This document shows positions 1-11,995 of a stretch of DNA of 64,000 bases, piece after piece (the stretch's first letter is position 1; the number at the start of each line of letters is the position of its first letter). The position numbers and the translations under genes were made by a program. The notes under the pieces were generated by a model. It saw only the letters and a list, made by a program, of their open reading frames with translations, did no database searches and was not told the DNA's origin. Source of the stretch: Athripsodes cinereus (Eukaryota; Arthropoda; Insecta; Trichoptera; Leptoceridae); NCBI GenBank assembly GCA_947579605.1, contig OX388317.1, positions 20,665,384 through 20,729,383 on the forward strand, written 5' to 3'.

Positions 1-6
1 AACATA

Positions 7-183
7 GTTCGTCGGTAGCCTGGAGGTAGAGTCTCGGCCTTGTTGTGAACAAGGGATACGTGGTTCGATACCAGGTGCCGGCAAACACCCCTTTCACGAC
101 ACAAGCTTTTAGTAGCTTACTGTGAAAGGTGTATAAGGTTGTATTTGAGTTTATAACAAAAACCCAGATATATCTTTTAAAAA
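7..183 (+). mobile_element. tRNA-derived SINE, family S copy 1
   Basis: A Pol III-type head is visible: A-box-like TAGCCTGGAGG near 18-28 and B-box-like GGTTCGATACC near 62-72. A body with CTTTCACGACACAAGCTTTT and a tail running into AGATATATCTTTTAAAAAA follow. Five further copies occur in the window, all in the opposite orientation. SINEs of this kind encode no protein and are mobilised by a partner LINE. The tRNA of origin cannot be named because the anticodon arm has decayed. The element may start just outside the window, since other copies begin with GAGTTCGTCGG. Confidence 0.85.
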
Positions 184-1949
184 AATATATTCTATGTTGG
201 ATCACAAATTGTATAAAAGCACATGTCTATTCAAACGTCCAAATGGAAATAATTAATCTATGGTTCAATAATTACATTTGAAAACAGAATCAATAATTTT
301 CTCTATTTTTTTTTATTTTCAAATCAAAAAATCATGCAAGTTCCCCAATGTACTCGTACATACTGGCTGTAGTAATGTAATTCTAAAAGTATTAGGCTGT
401 ATTGAAGCGAAGGAGTTTACGATCTTGTAACATCCTTTATGTCTTAACCCTTCCATAACCACTATTATCCATATTGTATTATTATGTTGTATTATTCCAC
501 AGTTTGAGTGCTAGCTGCTAGATCTGTTACACACTAGGATAGTTATTTGCGGCTCCGCTCAGAAAATAATAAAAGAAACATTCATCGCTTAAAGTACCCG
601 GAAATGACTCGATCTCCATCTCTTTTCTTTTAGTTTTCGAGTGTTTATAAAAGATCACTTTTAAAACATTGGTCATCTTCAACTCAGCAATGTGAATCGC
701 CAACCATCCCGAATATCTTATTTTTAATTTGACACGAAGAATAATATGCAGTTATTTCGCAGTCTTACACACTTGTAGGAAATTTCATGAGAGTATGAAT
801 GAATGAAAGCAAAAGAAGACAAAAATCGCTCAGCTCTGCTGAGACATGTAGTGTTGATAATAGACTTGTGGTGCCGCGGAGAGGTGGTTTGGTTGACTAC
901 ATAATAAATATGTTGAACGTGTTTCTAAAAACTCTGGAAAACGTGGAAGTATTCAAAGCAAAGAAATGAAGTCTTGTTTTTATTATATTTTTTTTACAAA
1001 ATCATATATCATGACCATATTTTTGTATCTCCAACTTAATTATTTCGACAAATCGGAATTAAAATGTTGTTGACAATACTATCATGTCGATCAATAAATA
1101 ATTCCGCTCAAATCTGATGGCACGATTTTTTTTTGTAAACTGTTAAATAATATAATACTTTTATGATGTTTGAAACCTAGTAACTTTATAAAAGATCAGC
1201 TCTCGTATAGAGTGTATTATTTTTCTTTTATCATGCCTAATTACGATGTCCATAATGTACATACACACTAACACAATATTGTATACGAACGAACTAAAAT
1301 ATTTATTTACCAATTTTCTTGTACAAGTTGATGTGTATTATGTTACAGCTAGTATTGCCATTGCTAGAAATAAAATTATCCTCACGTACGCGTAATAAAA
1401 AGCGTTTTGTGGAGTTTTTCGTGCTTTTGGGACCGTTCACCTCTCGCAGTTCGTCGAACTCAAATTCAACACGTATTGAATTATATATTTTGCATAACTT
1501 ATGTTTTTGCTGCTTGAATTTGTTTGAATTATTTTGCATGAATGAAAGCGCATCTTCAATAATTATATAACTCCAAAAACCTGAATGTAAGCAAATTCAT
1601 CACCTGGTGATGTTTTTGATAAATAATAATATTTGAAAATTCTATGCCGTGAAGATTTCATAATACAAAATGACAGAAATCATTCTGAAAACTATGAACT
1701 TAATTTTAAATAATCTCTCTCCCTGAGAAACAAAACATAGTTTTTAATCTTTACAGTACCTAATCAAAATGTACCTATAATAATAATAATATTTAAAATC
1801 CAAAAAAAAAATCCAAACAAATATTCTTTAATATTTCTGTGATTTATTATAGGTAAGTGTGTCAATAATCCTATGAATATTAACTAGGATTTATTATCTG
1901 TGTCGGTGAACATATACTAGAATTCCACAATTAGGTCAATTGAAACAAG
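184..1949. other. AT-rich DNA, no gene recognised
   Basis: No coding pattern, RNA gene or clear repeat was recognised. Short overlapping open frames on both strands near 1303-1570 have no recognisable domain and look like chance frames in AT-rich DNA. Confidence 0.5.
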
Positions 1950-2066
1950 TGTTTCTTTCTACTGTAAATTATTGATTATTGATTTATAAAATATTGATTC
2001 GACCTATGTCGCGTCGTTACGAAAGACGTCACTCTCGTGATCAATATTTTACAGTAGAAAGAAAAA
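1950..2066. repeat. Foldback (MITE-like) element
   Basis: TTTCTTTCTACTGTAAA (1952-1968) is matched in reverse complement by TTTACAGTAGAAAGAAA (2048-2064), giving 17-bp inverted ends around about 80 bp. The interior holds CGAAAGACGTCACTCTCG (2020-2037), a word shared with the foldbacks at 52.1 and 59.5 kb. There is no coding capacity. Confidence 0.6.
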
Positions 2067-2720
2067 CTAGTTTTAATTTACCTTACCAGAGTTTAAATCG
2101 TTTATCAATTTTCTCAATGTACAAAGATCAAACATTTTAATTTTTTAATAAATAGTTTGAAAATGTTACATTCAGGGAGGATTATTTTCTGTCGGTGAAT
2201 CGTAAGTGGTTGTAAGTCCCGATTCAATATTTTATATTCCGTGGAACTAGGGGGAGAGATGTACGGTCATTGTTGTATTTTTAAAGCAAACAATTGGTTT
2301 TCTATAACAACACCATCGTGTACCAGCATTGTTTGTTGTTTTTTTTTATTTTATTTTATTTATCACATAAATGTTACATGTATCGTTTTACGACACCTAC
2401 TACATTCAATTTGCCCATAGGTGAATTTATACAATTGTATCCGATTGTTTTTTCATATTATTTTTTGTAGTTTTCATTTTTATCTCATGTTACGAACTTT
2501 GCAGAGTATTTTTGTGATAATGATTACTCCGTATCTATAAAAACTTTTTATCATGAAAGCTTCCCAAAATAGAACAAACATTTTCGATAATATTGTTTAT
2601 AGAAAATCGAACTTTTTTGCTCATTTATGTGCTAAATCATTAAGTCGTAATATTATATCAGCGTGCAAATGGTAGAATTTCATATGGGTAAAATGTTTGT
2701 GTTTCCATTAAATATGTAAA
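2067..2720. other. AT-rich spacer, nothing recognised
   Basis: No gene or repeat boundary is evident. Confidence 0.4.
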
Positions 2721-2866
2721 GTAACCCAAATACAACCTTATACACCTTTCACAGTAAGCTACTAAAAGCTTGTGTCGTGAAAGGGGAGTTTTCCGGCACC
2801 TAGTATCGAACCACGGACCCCTTGTTCACGAGGCCGAGACTCTACCTCCAGGCTACCGACGAACTC
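2721..2866 (-). mobile_element. SINE family S copy 2
   Basis: This is a reverse-oriented copy. On + it runs from CCCAAATACAACCTTATACA through the GTATCGAACCACGG B-box complement to GGCTACCGACGAACTC. The A+T tail side is cut short at 2721, so the 3' end is truncated or diverged. It faces copy 1 about 2.5 kb away. Confidence 0.85.
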
Positions 2867-3639
2867 TTTTATAAATACTTCCCTTCATGGAACGCTAAAA
2901 ATAAATAGGTATTCGATAGTTAATCTTTTCGACCGATGGTTCTAATATGTAATTAATTATAATGTTCAATTTTCGACCATATTTACATTCACAGAGTCTT
3001 GCATCATTAGAGATTTATAACTCTAAAAATTACTTCACAATTTCGCGAAGAAAACAATTGGAATAGGATCTCCTCCATCTTACTTTCTCTCCGAGAGTAA
3101 CATAGTTTAATTATAGAATATCTTACCAGGCTTCTGTACCAAAACTGCGAAATATATTTTCCATTACCTCCTTCACTTACATGAATATCTAATAATTAGG
3201 TTAACCCACAAAGACCCAACGCACGCCGACGTGAGAAGATAGATACACGTATAATTATTAAGGAAAACTTAGTTAAAATGTACACTTACATAGTAGGTAC
3301 CTACGTTATCTAATGCTGTTAATATTTTACAGAAAACCATCTCTTCACTGTTTCTCTCTATGCTATAATAATGGTAATAATACTATCTTTGTCTCTTGTA
3401 AATCTTTGCCTTGTGCCTACTTGTCGTTTCAAAATTGGATTAGTTGGAATATTGTACGTTGGAGGAAACTTACCGTATGTCATGAAATATATATTGTGTC
3501 ATCAATATGTAAATATATATAGTAATTTTTCAGCATGTTCAAAATATTTTCAATGTTTAGTAATACAATGTTAGATACGATTGTGAGTCATGATTTTGAT
3601 ATCCATCATTGTTGTAACATTTTATGAAACGTATAGTAT
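2867..3639. other. AT-rich spacer, nothing recognised
   Basis: Two short overlapping open frames at 3313-3574 show no domain. No repeat was recognised. Confidence 0.4.
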
Positions 3640-4510
3640 GGCTAATTCTGAATCATAAAATAGTTTAGTTGCACTAACTAAGTGTGAGGAGATAGTTGAG
3701 TCATGATAATTAGTTCTAATTCGTATTCATAGTTTTCCGTACCAATTTAGTTAATTAGTTCATTTTGACACCTTAGTACAACTATAAATTTCGTCGCTAT
3801 ATGGATTTCGTATTCAGAATGAAATTTTAGTTGACAATCGACGACTAAAATAAGTTGGATTTGGCAGAATTTTATTTGCGAATATTATTAGTTGCTGTCA
3901 TTTTGCCGCATAATATTTATTTATTTATTTATTTATTTATTAAATAAACGGCTAATGCCTTTTACAAACATAAAATATAATAAAACAGAACAAAAAAATA
4001 CACATTTCACATTAAATCCAAATAGGCTAATAAAAAACAAACCATGTAAAAAATAACTTAATAGCAAAACAAGACAATACATATTGCCATTTAAAAAAAA
4101 GTATGCACTAAAATATTGCTATATTTTGGAAGTGTTAAAGTGTTTTTTCAATTAAAAATAAAAATTTATATTTTTAGGGCCCTCGCAACTCTTAGCATGT
4201 ATAAATTGTAAAATTATACCACCTCCGTCGCAAATACGAACGTCAAAATATAGCGGCAAATCTGACATTTCACAATTTTCACGCGCGACAACTATTAAAT
4301 TGTTGCCAGAAGTGTAAATGGAACGTGAAAAACATTTTGTTTTGCGGCATCACTGACTAATATTAGTTTGTCCCATAGATTTTACCGTTTGCCCTTGGTG
4401 GTTCTCGAGTTTATAGTTGTTTTTAGTTCATAACTAATGCTGAATACTATATAATAACTAATATTAATCAACTATTAGTTTAGTTAGTTCATTAAGATTC
4501 AGAATTGGCC
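3640..4510 (+). mobile_element. Terminal-inverted-repeat element, family T copy 1
   Basis: The left end GGCTAATTCTGAATC matches, in reverse complement, the right end GATTCAGAATTGGCC. The whole is collinear with a second copy at 36534-37230, including TCACGCGCGACAAC and TTAAATTGTTGCCAGAAGTG. There is no transposase frame, so it is a non-autonomous DNA element. TAGTAT occurs on both sides (3634-3639 and 4512-4517), a possible target duplication. It is longer than copy 2 because of an insertion at 3918-4111. Confidence 0.75.
3918..4111 (-). mobile_element. Family-D LINE-tail insertion nested in family T
   Basis: This segment is absent from the equivalent place in family T copy 2 (near 36830). 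It is flanked by AATATT at 3912-3917 and 4112-4117, consistent with a 6-bp TSD. Read on the minus strand it ends TTTGTAAAAGGCATTAGCCG followed by repeated AAAT units, the same 3' layout as the family-D tails at 8.6, 40.1 and 59.4 kb. Confidence 0.7.
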
Positions 4511-6240
4511 CTAGTATTATACCAAAATTGATACTTGTGCGTTATTTTGTTTGGCGACATATTTGACATTTATTTATTTTTCAATTTTCCAGAACACATT
4601 ATATGAAACTAAAAACACAGTACCTACATAAGAATGCTTTAATAATATAAATCACCACATAAGGCCAGTTAAGATTTCACGCATTACTAAAACATTAATT
4701 CTGTCATCAACGGTATACTAGTTATTTTTAAAATTTTATACGTTCTTAATGCGTTTTCAATAAATTTGTAATATAACGATCAAAAAGTATACTGTAATAC
4801 TTTGACTTATATATTATTTTAGCCAAAAATTACATAATGTTGTTTTTATCTGATATACTTATATGTAGAATAGAAAATATGTATATTTTAGATTATGTTT
4901 CATAGAAGATGATATAATAATATGTGTTCACCTTCAATTTGTTAGGGGATTCTGTGTACTGTATATTAACATTAATAATAAACTTATAACTAATGTACCG
5001 ACAACTTTGATTAGAGTTTTAGCTACTAAGGTAATATTAAGTAGAAAATAATGATTATTATATTATAATACAAAATGAAATGTTACGAAAGACATGTGTT
5101 ACGTGCGTGTTGTGAGCCTTTTAAGGTTAAAATGTTTCTCGTGTTAAAATAGATTTTTTTTTCACCCCTTGCCAATGTACATATTTATTAATTTTTTTTT
5201 TGTTACGTCTTAAAGACTTATTCAATATAGTTGTCATGTTTCAAAATATTTTCCATGTTTTCGTACCTATCTATTAGCTGACCTGAGTGCTTTTCCCATA
5301 TTCTTGGAATATTATACTTGGCATTTAAAATATGGCAAGTCTGAACGAATGCTAACCCTAGACTATCAAAATTAAACACAAAGTTGTGCTTTTTATGATT
5401 TAGAATAAAACAATTAAATAAAAAATCCGTGTTAATTTACAACAAAAATATTATATCCTCAAACCTCAAACATTGATAAACAATAAAATTGTAAACATAT
5501 ATTCTTTCAATAAAAAATACGTAAATATACAGAACTAGCAGGAGAAATAAAAAATATTTGGCATTCTAGATCCGTTTATATAATACCTTTAGTCATGTCA
5601 GCTACAGGGGTAACTCCGAAATCTTTAATAAATAATTTACAAAAATTAGATTTACCGGTTAATTTGTATATTAAAATTCAAAAATCTATTATAATAAACA
5701 CTTGTAATATTGTAAAAAAGTTTTTGAACACAGATATTTCAGGCACAATGCTGGTATTTTGATCCCGCGTTTTGAGCCTAATCCTTTGATATCCTGTATA
5801 TCTGGATAGGTGAATTTTTCCCGGCATTAGACTGTTAAGTTTTTGTGTGACCATGACTGATCATGTGGAGACTTATCTGGTTGTATAATGCTGAGAAGTG
5901 TGGATGGCAATTCTGCCGCCGCGTAAAAAAATTGAGTGTTTTTGTAAACTAATATACAAATTACCAAACTTGCAATTGAATCTATCTCTCTATCTACATC
6001 ATGAAAGCATCTCCCACAAGTAGAGCAGCCAGTGGACTTACTGTATGTCGTCTTCTATGTGCCAGATATAAATAAAACAATCAGGCTGGGGTACAGCACT
6101 AAACCAAAGATGGTTGATGTCAGAAGTTTATAGAAAGAATGAAATACTTATTCATTTCCGTTTACTGTTCGGTATTCCCAAATTATTATTTATTGTAAAT
6201 TCAACTCATGAAACTACCATATAAAGCTCAGAAAACACAA
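4511..6240. other. AT-rich spacer, nothing recognised
   Basis: No coding or repeat family was recognised. GTTACGAAAGAC near 5073-5086 is a short word also found in the foldback at 2.0 kb. Confidence 0.4.
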
Positions 6241-6242
6241 CG

Positions 6243-6338
6243 TCACCTTATCCCGTAATACTCTGGACGGGACTTGAACCCACAACTCTACATTTTCGCG
6301 AGGAGTACTTTGTCCAATAAAGCTACCAGGCGACATTA
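6243..6338 (-). mobile_element. tRNA-like sequence, probable SINE head or tRNA relic
   Basis: On the minus strand an A-box TAGCTTTATTGG is followed 33 nt later by a perfect B-box GGTTCAAGTCC. The D stem (GCTT/AAGT) and T stem (GTGGG/CCCGT) pair. The acceptor stem pairs only near its inner end and the anticodon stem does not form, so it is not a functional tRNA gene. It differs from family S. No second copy was found in the window. Confidence 0.55.
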
Positions 6339-7582
6339 TAATAAATTATTCTTTAAAAAAAATTCTCAGAAAATAAGGGATATCTACTAAATTCGAAACA
6401 ATTCAGAAAATTTGAACATTACCCTCAAATTTTTTAAATGGTTTAGATATATTGAATTCTCCACACTGCATCAGGGGGCAGACGCTTCTGGCGGGCCACA
6501 AAATGAATAATGAATTATACCAACAGACTTGAAAATTATTTATTTTCTCTCTGCAACACCACCAAGTACCTACTTCTATTATTCTATAACATGGCTCTAG
6601 TATTTAGCATATAGATCCTCGTAGTACAACCTTTCTTTCATTCACTTTGATCGCAAGTCTGCGCACGTTCAACTTGGATATAATCCAGTTGGTTCCACTG
6701 TAGGTACTAGAAATGTGTATAGATATACCTATGGTACCTATTACTACTACTACCCCCATACTGGCGACCACTTTTCATTTGGCATATTAAAACCATACCT
6801 ACCGAATAAGTGTACCATTGTTATTACAGTTAGTTCTCAATTAACATAGCTTCACTTAAATTTTATTTTAATTACCTGACTTTTGGCATTTTTACCCCTG
6901 ATTTTGTGTTAATAAATCATCGCATTGCCAATTACAAAATATTATAGCCTTAACTTTTTAATAAGTATATTTTTTTTAAGCAAATTTTTCAATTTTTTAT
7001 GAACATATTTTAATTTAATTATTTATAGATAGAAAGTTACCTAAAAAAATGAGTAATACTTTGAAAGTCTGTACGTTCACACAGTGAAAATTCATGATTG
7101 AAAATGAAAATTGAAAATTGATGATATTTTACATTTTATGACACAACACAATTAATTTTTCACTTTGATTTATTTAAATATTTATTTGTTTATTTTTATC
7201 TCCAAACTTTATTTAAATTTTATACAGCAAACTTTATTTTAATTTTTCTTGTTATGAATGTGATTGTGTTAATATAGGAGATGAATGCTTTTTGTGATTG
7301 TGTATATGTTTCAGTATGATTGATATGTTTGTGAGATGTTTGCCCTAGAACAGGTTATACCTAGTTGGGCAGCATCAATAAAAATATGTATAGATTTGTT
7401 TTTTATTGGTGTAGTAAAATAAATAGAAATAAAATAAAAAATAAATAAATTTGTACATTTTTCTTTAAGCTGCATACAATAAACGTATCATCCTTATTAG
7501 TGTATTTCTAGCTTCTTGGATATTATTACAAATATCGGTAACTCATTACATTTTTATTCTGATAATGTTCTGTTCTTAATTA
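6339..7582. other. AT-rich spacer
   Basis: Nothing coding was recognised. The stretch around 7250-7450 ends in a run of AAATAAATA-like units after CATCAATAAAAATATG and could be the 3' untranslated end of an unidentified retroelement. Confidence 0.35.
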
Positions 7583-7762
7583 TTTTTTTTTTTTTCAAAA
7601 TATATATCTGGGTTTGTAACAAACCCAAATACAACCTTATACACCTTTCACACTAAGCTTAAAGCTTGTGCCGTGAAAGGGGAGTTTGCCGGCACCTGGG
7701 ATTGAACCACGGACCCCTTGTTCTGAAGGCCGAGACTCTACCTCCAGGCTACCGACGAACTC
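7583..7762 (-). mobile_element. SINE family S copy 3
   Basis: This is a full-length reverse copy: a T-run and ATATATATCTGGGTTTGTAA on the left, the B-box complement GATTGAACC near 7699, and GGCTACCGACGAACTC on the right. Compared with copies 2 and 4 it has lost a few bases at AAGCTTAAAGCTTG and carries the GTGCCGTGAAAG variant shared with copy 6, so these two may form a subfamily. Confidence 0.9.
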
Positions 7763-8030
7763 ATATTATTTGAACACTGTTATTATTTCAATGCCTATTA
7801 CTCATCACTCCAGAAATACCTAATTCATTCTATCCCGCAGACATAACGTAATTATGAATCAACAATAAGTGTGGTATTCCTGTATTAATACAAGTACGTA
7901 CTGAAACATTGCAAACCCCCTCGTCTCGTTTGTCCCCGACAAATTGTCCGCAGTTTTCCACACAAAGTAATTTAAAATGCACCTCATCCATGTGGTTCAA
8001 GGTGGGGGGGATATAAAGTTGACGGTAAAA

Positions 8031-8051
8031 GAGAGAGAGAGAGAGAGAGAA
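8031..8051. repeat. (GA)n microsatellite
   Basis: About ten uninterrupted GA units. Confidence 0.9.
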
Positions 8052-8399
8052 TGTACATAGTTACATACGTAATATTCCGTTACTCTAGTCACAGTAAGTT
8101 TTGGCAATAATCGCTGCTATTTTATGTAACATATTTATAATTCCCGGTTGTCAAAAAATACATAGTTTTTATATTCACCATTGCTTATTAATATTATTAT
8201 CAATTAATTATTATTATTATTATTTCGAATTGTATACATTATTTCTTAATCTATTTACATGTTTAATTTATATGATGTTTTTTAATGATTTTATTTTTTT
8301 GACATCTAATCTAACGAATTTGACAATTATCATCTTGAACTATTTAAATTGGATATTTATTTTAATTTGTATATTTCATTCTGTCTTTTAATGTTTGCA

Positions 8400-8640
8400 T
8401 TAATCAAATTTTGTCCAGTCTCTGTACAATTTAATTTAATTGTTTAATTCTATTACTATTGCTGTTTTGTTCAAACTACTACCATTTTTGTTACCGATTA
8501 ATGTTTATTTTTATAAATTTGTACCAATTAATTTTTTATCAGTTTTTATTGTTGTTGTCTGTCAAATTGTTTTTTTTTCTACTTATATGTTTAACGTGTA
8601 AAAGGCTCACGCCGTGTACAAGTGATAAATAAATAAATAT
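8400..8640 (+). mobile_element. Family-D LINE 3' end
   Basis: A T-rich tract leads to TTTAACGTGTAAAAGGCTCA, CGCCGTG and then AAATAAATAAATA. The same block closes the repeats at 40.07, 50.53 and 59.42 kb, and on minus at 3.96 kb. The layout of a conserved terminal block plus simple A-rich repeats is that of a 5'-truncated LINE 3' untranslated end. The parent LINE cannot be identified because no coding sequence is retained. Confidence 0.6.
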
Positions 8641-8899
8641 TCAAGATTATTTATAATACCTAAATCTTATATCGAATTTTAGCTTTCAGGTTTATTCTAT
8701 CAAGTATAAGACCTTTAACTTTCAATAATGTGTTTGCAATAGACAAAAATAAGCTGCTTTTTGCAAGTCCATCAGATACCTCACTTATAGGAATCATATA
8801 ATGATATGGATAGAAGATGAAGAAATTTAGTTTAGGTCAAAACCTTTTACCTTAGTTTTCAATCTGTATCTAACTATTGATTTATTGATTGGTTTATAT

Positions 8900-9110
8900 C
8901 TATCTCTTCTGTTTAAATCTTCTTCTTCTCCTTTACGTGTCTTTTCGGGTCCCCGCGACGTTGACGATCACTTGGGAGAAATCTTTTCTGTTTTGGGTAG
9001 CACGAAACAGCTCCTTCACACTTCTCATCCCGGTCCACTCCCGAATGTTCTGAATCCAGTAAAAAACCACTTTCTTTTCCGCTCTACGGCCATCTAAATG
9101 CCCCTGTATT
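8900..9110 (-). pseudogene. Retroelement C-terminal fragment
   Basis: The minus-strand frame reads IREWTGMRSVKELFRATQNR then KDFSQVIVNVAGT before decaying. A homologous minus-strand piece at 21.12-21.27 kb reads WTGIRHVGELFRVPQDREAF. The WTG..LFR..Q-R pattern recurs at the C-terminus of repetitive insect retroelement proteins that I know only by pattern; I cannot assign a clade. No start codon or catalytic domain is present. Confidence 0.45.
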
Positions 9111-9867
9111 TTAAATAAAATAATATAATCACTCTGGGACAATCGTAATAATACATTAAAAAAAATGCAAATAGTTTGGTTTTAGATGTTTAATATATAA
9201 AACATTGAATGATTATTCAATTTAATATATTTATAGGAATTTTTCGACAACCTTAAAAAGTCTGCATTAATTAGTCGCATTAATTAAAAAATTCCACCGA
9301 AATACCTTTTATCAAAAATTGCCTGTCATATTACTCAATACAATTAGCACTGGATTGCACTTACACATGAACCGACTCTCATAATAATAATATTACAGTC
9401 GCAGGATTTGAAAAGGCGCTTTTCTATTTATGCTATGCAACATATCTACAACGACCCTCTGGCGACATAAGTGAATGAGAGGGAGAGATGAAAAGTGAAA
9501 GTTTATATGAGAAATGTGGAATAATTTCATGAATAGCAAATGCCGAATGAATATTTGATAATTATTTTACTAAAACCGTGTTGCAGTTATAACGGTTATG
9601 TGCTTTTTTGTGATAAAGTTTTATTGTGTGTCTCTTTCTGTGCTGTTTCATTATATGATATTATTAATTATTCGAATTACAGTAATTCTATGTAAGGTCC
9701 TTTTAGTTTTCCCACTTGTAGGATATGTGGTAATAGTATGAATAAATAAACGGTTTCAGGTAATGGATGTCGTGTTACTGACAAACTTATCGATGTTATT
9801 TTTACACTTAACCATTTTATGTAAATTTAACACATGAAATTATTAAATATGCTTAGATAACCACTAC
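9111..9867. other. AT-rich spacer
   Basis: Nothing coding was recognised. The segment 9710-9750 (CCCACTTGTAGGATATG then GGTAATAGTATG) resembles a decayed 3' end of a family-B repeat on +. Confidence 0.35.
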
Positions 9868-10040
9868 TATACCATCTCGGCATATCTCAAAAGTGTTTTT
9901 GCGGAACAACTGTTTGTAATAATCATGCAACTCGTCCTCTCCATGCCAATCAAAAATAATACTGTCAGGTTAGGTAGGAATACTCATCGCTGAATTTAAA
10001 ATGCAAAATGTCTATTTTCGAACACCTGTAAATACAAACA
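9868..10040 (-). mobile_element. Family-B repeat (RTE-tailed SINE-like)
   Basis: The + strand shows CCATCTCGGCATATCTC, then ATCATGCAACTCGTCCTCTC, CATGCCAAT and a block ending near TCGAACACCTG. This is the reverse complement of the family-B order, which ends in GCCGTGATGGTAT. It is diverged but collinear with the copies at 27.6 and 61.4 kb. Confidence 0.6.
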
Positions 10041-11157
10041 CTCGAAAACAGTGTGTGAGACCAATTCTTAGCCATTAAAATGAAAAAATTAATACATAAA
10101 TTTTGTATTTTCTAAGATTTATATGAAGTTTCTTGTACTTATTTGTGTAAATATACGAGGATTAATTTTTGGTTGAATTTATTTTGTTTAGATAGTAGAA
10201 ATCCATAATGAAATTAAAAAAGAATTTAGCAGAAAAAACATTTGTTTTATTAATTTCTTTATTCTTGTCATACCTTTATTGTGCATATCAACACGAAAAA
10301 AACGTCCATATATTCAATTCTCTCCCACAAAGAAAAAGTCATAGGACTAAATGTATTTATTAAATATTGTACTTATTAATAATTTACTATAAAAAAATAA
10401 TAAGGATGGGTGATCTACGTCATCGCCGAATTTATTATGATACATGTCCTATGTATACCTAATAATTGACTAAACTGCAATACACGTTTGTGGATGACAG
10501 CTGAGTTATGAACGATTTTGTAAACCATATAATATAAATAGTTGTTGTCTGTTTTGTACTTTTTATCAATAAGTAAAATAAAAATATATGGATTCCTTAA
10601 ATAGAATACATCTTCCAACCAATATGTTTATTTATGGGAAACTTGCATAAAAATAATATCGCAATATTTAGATATTTTGCTAGGTATTAATTTATTCATG
10701 TAGAGATTCCATTAAAAGTGGAATGATCGATCGTTTTTGTAACAGTCCAATTCTGATTTACGAAGCAATACAAAATCGAATCAAATTAATATTTTACCTA
10801 TCTATAGTCGAAGATTAAAACGATAACAACTAGAATCGGTTATTCGTTTCGTTATTGGTGGATACTATCGATAGTTGCATAGATAAAATCAATCAAAAGG
10901 ATTATATTTCGATTTCAATTCCATTTCATAAATCGCTAACGTGTATGTTCTCGTTACTTAAAATGGATCGAAAAACATCGTCATGCAAATATGAAGTTCT
11001 AAAAGGGATAAAAAATCTTCCTGAATAGTACGAATATCAAAGAAAAACAATATCTATTAAAAATAGTTTCATCACATTGTATTGGAGGTGTTGGATATTC
11101 TGAATAACAACAAAGAACGATGTTAATCAAGAATTATTTTTTAGGAACTGAAAAATA
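10041..11157. other. AT-rich spacer, nothing recognised
   Basis: No repeat family or coding segment was recognised. Confidence 0.4.
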
Positions 11158-11360
11158 CACCCCGTCGGGCCCCCAGTAAAGAATAGGTCTCACTCCTTTC
11201 TGTAAGTTTTCGAGGGCCATGTCAAATACAGGGGGTCGTAAGACATCACGCTAATAACATCAACCATTCAACAAATAGAAATGTTATAATGAGAAGACAA
11301 TCTGCATGTTTATTACAAGCAATTTATCAGCTGGGTTTCCCAGTTGTGAGAAAGAAATGA
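11158..11360 (+). mobile_element. Family-B repeat, long form
   Basis: A GC-richer head (GGGCCCCCAGTAAAGAATAG, then TTTCGAGGGCCATGTCAAA) leads into TGCATGTTTATTACAAGC and the CAGCTGGGTTTCCCAGTTG end region. The same head-plus-body order occurs at 12.0-12.24 kb, so the head seems part of a longer family-B form. Confidence 0.5.
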
Positions 11361-11995
11361 CATTAAATATACTAGCCAAATAACCTTTCAAATTTTAAAT
11401 TCTTAAGTCGTTTAAATGAAACAGTATTTAAATCACGAATTTTCCGTTTGAAAGTTTTTTCAATCTATAAATCATGCAAATATGCTTGATTTCATTTTTG
11501 ATTCTGAAGGTCGTGACCTGCCGTTCTTTGTGCCTCCAGTACACGCATGACTGCGGTTCTCCAGTCCTTTCATCGCGCTATAGTGTTCTCGTCGTTTTAT
11601 CAACTGTCGAGCCAGTTGCAGATTTTATTTTACTCTCTTCTTAGATGTAGTCTAAGATGACACAAAAATTTCAATTACAGATCTCATGCAAGCTTCAATT
11701 GTCATATTGTTACCCTTAGTTCAGTTTGAAATACATTTTTCTTTATTCGTTTCTTAATTTGAAATATCTATTTTTTCGACCCAGTCTAATGTTCTTATAT
11801 TGATGATACTAAAAATGAATCCGGAAATCTAACAAACTGTTCGCAGTTACCTGCAATGGAGTTTTAATGATTCAATCCGAATTTTAATCCACTTTTGTTC
11901 ATTAACAAACTGTATGAAACAGTTGATTGATTATTTGAATTATAGATATCTTCTTACTTATCAATAGAACTATTCTATGATTATCTTTACCTTCC
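11361..11995. other. Spacer between two family-B copies
   Basis: No coding feature was recognised. The patch 11510-11600 (TCGTGACCTGCCGTTCTTTG onward) is somewhat richer in GC than its surroundings. Confidence 0.35.

Noticed and set aside
2721..2866. SINE copies 1 and 2 as terminal inverted repeats of a 2.9-kb transposon
   Set aside because: Both are members of a dispersed SINE family with four more copies here, so the inverted arrangement needs no transposon.
8101..8391. 96-codon hydrophobic open frame
   Set aside because: T-rich stretch upstream of a family-D LINE tail; hydrophobicity follows from T-rich codons, and no domain or splice support is seen.
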